From positions 186,001-250,000 of the forward strand of contig NZ_FODV01000005.1 in assembly GCF_900110465.1 (NCBI RefSeq): a stretch of DNA of 64,000 nucleotides. The letters are read 5' to 3'. Below, piece by piece: positions 63,323 through 64,000 of this stretch. The position numbers and the translations under genes were made by a program. The stretch's first letter is position 1. Every line of letters begins with the position of its first letter. Source of the stretch: Halogranum amylolyticum. Lineage in GTDB: Archaea > Halobacteriota > Halobacteria > Halobacteriales > Haloferacaceae. A model generated the notes under the pieces. It saw only the letters and a program-made list of their open reading frames with translations. It ran no database searches and was not told the DNA's origin.

Positions 63323-64000
63323 TTACTTCACGCCCGGGTTCGCGTCACCGTGCGTCCCGGACTCCGCACCCTCGTTCTCGGCGGTGACGTCGAACGACGT
63401 CGTACTGACACTCACGCCGGGGTTGTCGGGTGCGATGTTGCGGAGGCGCTGGTACGTATATCCGGCGTCGCCGCTGTAGGCCGGGTACTCGTCCTGCATA
63501 AGCGAGACGCTTTCGTACCCACCGTCTGAAGTTGGCTGCTCTTTGAGCAGCACCGTCGTCAGGCGCAGGTGAACGGTCGTCGACTTCGAGTTCCCGTCCG
63601 TCGCGGCGTCGAGTGCCGTCGTGTCACCGACAACGCCGTAGTTGCCGTTGGCGTAGCCCCCAGCGTCCGAACCGAGACTCGCGCCCGTCCAGTGAGCTTC
63701 GTCGGGGTAGGCCGATGCCTCGTCGTAGTAATCGTCCATTCCTTCCTTGTAGAGCACGACTTTCGGTGGCACCTGCTTCGACCCGTCGTTCGGATCGACG
63801 AAGTCGCCGTTACCGTTGATGTCGTAGAACGCCGAGTTTTTCGTCGCGAGCGGAACACGGCCAGTGTCGGGGTAGCGGTCAGACGTTCCGTACTCGGGGA
63901 TAGGACTGCCGTTCTCGTCGCGCTCCGAGAACAGCCACGGTGTCTCACGGTAGACTGGTTTGAATCCCTGGCCTTCGATACCCGCTTCGAGGATGTAGCG
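63323..64000 (-). CDS. Partial secreted/surface protein with Ca-binding-like loop
   Basis: The frame enters at the right edge and ends at 63323, showing the last 225 residues of a larger protein. It is Asp/Gly/Tyr-rich and beta-like (YILEAGIEGQGFKPVYRETP, SVSLMQDEYPAYSGDAGYTY), with a loop DINGNGDFVDPNDG that resembles dockerin or EF-hand calcium sites. There is no C-terminal anchor. The family is not recognised; exported by composition only. Confidence 0.6.
   Translation of the reverse strand, partial: RYILEAGIEGQGFKPVYRETPWLFSERDENGSPIPEYGTSDRYPDTGRVPLATKNSAFYDINGNGDFVDPNDGSKQVPPKVVLYKEGMDDYYDEASAYPDEAHWTGASLGSDAGGYANGNYGVVGDTTALDAATDGNSKSTTVHLRLTTVLLKEQPTSDGGYESVSLMQDEYPAYSGDAGYTYQRLRNIAPDNPGVSVSTTSFDVTAENEGAESGTHGDANPGVK

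Overview
The window is chromosomal DNA from a halophilic archaeon (class Halobacteria), genus not determinable from the sequence alone. The signs are GC-rich DNA with strong G/C at third codon positions, very acidic proteins, twin-arginine and haloarchaeal lipobox signals, an archaeosortase-type PGF-CTERM protein, a TATA-like box about 25-30 nt before many start codons (leaderless transcription), and typical genes (halocyanin, Cdc48, the rpa1-rpap1-rpe operon, SBDS, aIF-1A, GHMP-type shikimate kinase, ArfC).

Layout. 0-3 kb: a partial membrane gene coupled to a secreted AspA/AstE-type zinc hydrolase, a PGF-CTERM beta-propeller surface protein and tRNA-Arg(TCG). 3-15 kb: a long GGGP-synthase-family protein divergent from an unrecognised helical protein, a RecA-like ATPase, a CoA-binding protein, a frameshifted 5'-nucleotidase, cysteine synthase, halocyanin, SurE, beta-carbonic anhydrase and a frameshifted CapA-type lipoprotein. 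15-22 kb: an accessory, less GC-rich stretch (CPBP protease, CNNM/CorC transporter, Bat-type regulator, DoxX, FAD monooxygenase, membrane protein). It ends at the 3' end of the chorismate mutase gene and holds two more degenerate copies of that gene end, which marks it as a probable insertion island. 22-29 kb: aroK-chorismate mutase, small conserved proteins, Cdc48, a methyltransferase and a PAS protein with a degraded kinase core. 29-37 kb: Lhr helicase and the rpa1-rpap1-rpe single-stranded-DNA-binding operon. 37-44 kb: LVIVD-repeat protein, a DSPYQS-repeat protein, glycosyltransferase, ArfC, thioredoxin, NifU-type protein, acyl-CoA dehydrogenase, SBDS, aIF-1A. 44-50 kb: Bat-type regulator, FUN14 protein, DUF2209 protein, HflX, MoaC, Nnr, MFS transporter. 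50-57 kb: a membrane-tethered winged-helix regulator followed by a secreted subtilase lacking its Asp, a membrane protein, a Rad3/XPD helicase, a rhodanese remnant and a cation/Ca exchanger. 57-64 kb: small proteins, a MutS-type ATPase, UPF0058, an AHL-lactonase-like hydrolase, an SDR enzyme, a second acyl-CoA dehydrogenase and a partial secreted protein.

Genes that clearly work together: rpa1-rpap1-rpe (ATGA overlap and a 12-nt gap); aroK-chorismate mutase (ATGA overlap); nnr-moaC (8-nt overlap); DoxX-monooxygenase-membrane protein (overlapping or abutting genes facing their likely Bat-type regulator); and the tethered regulator with the Asp-less subtilase. Two probable pseudogenes or assembly errors (5'-nucleotidase, CapA) each carry one single-base frameshift.
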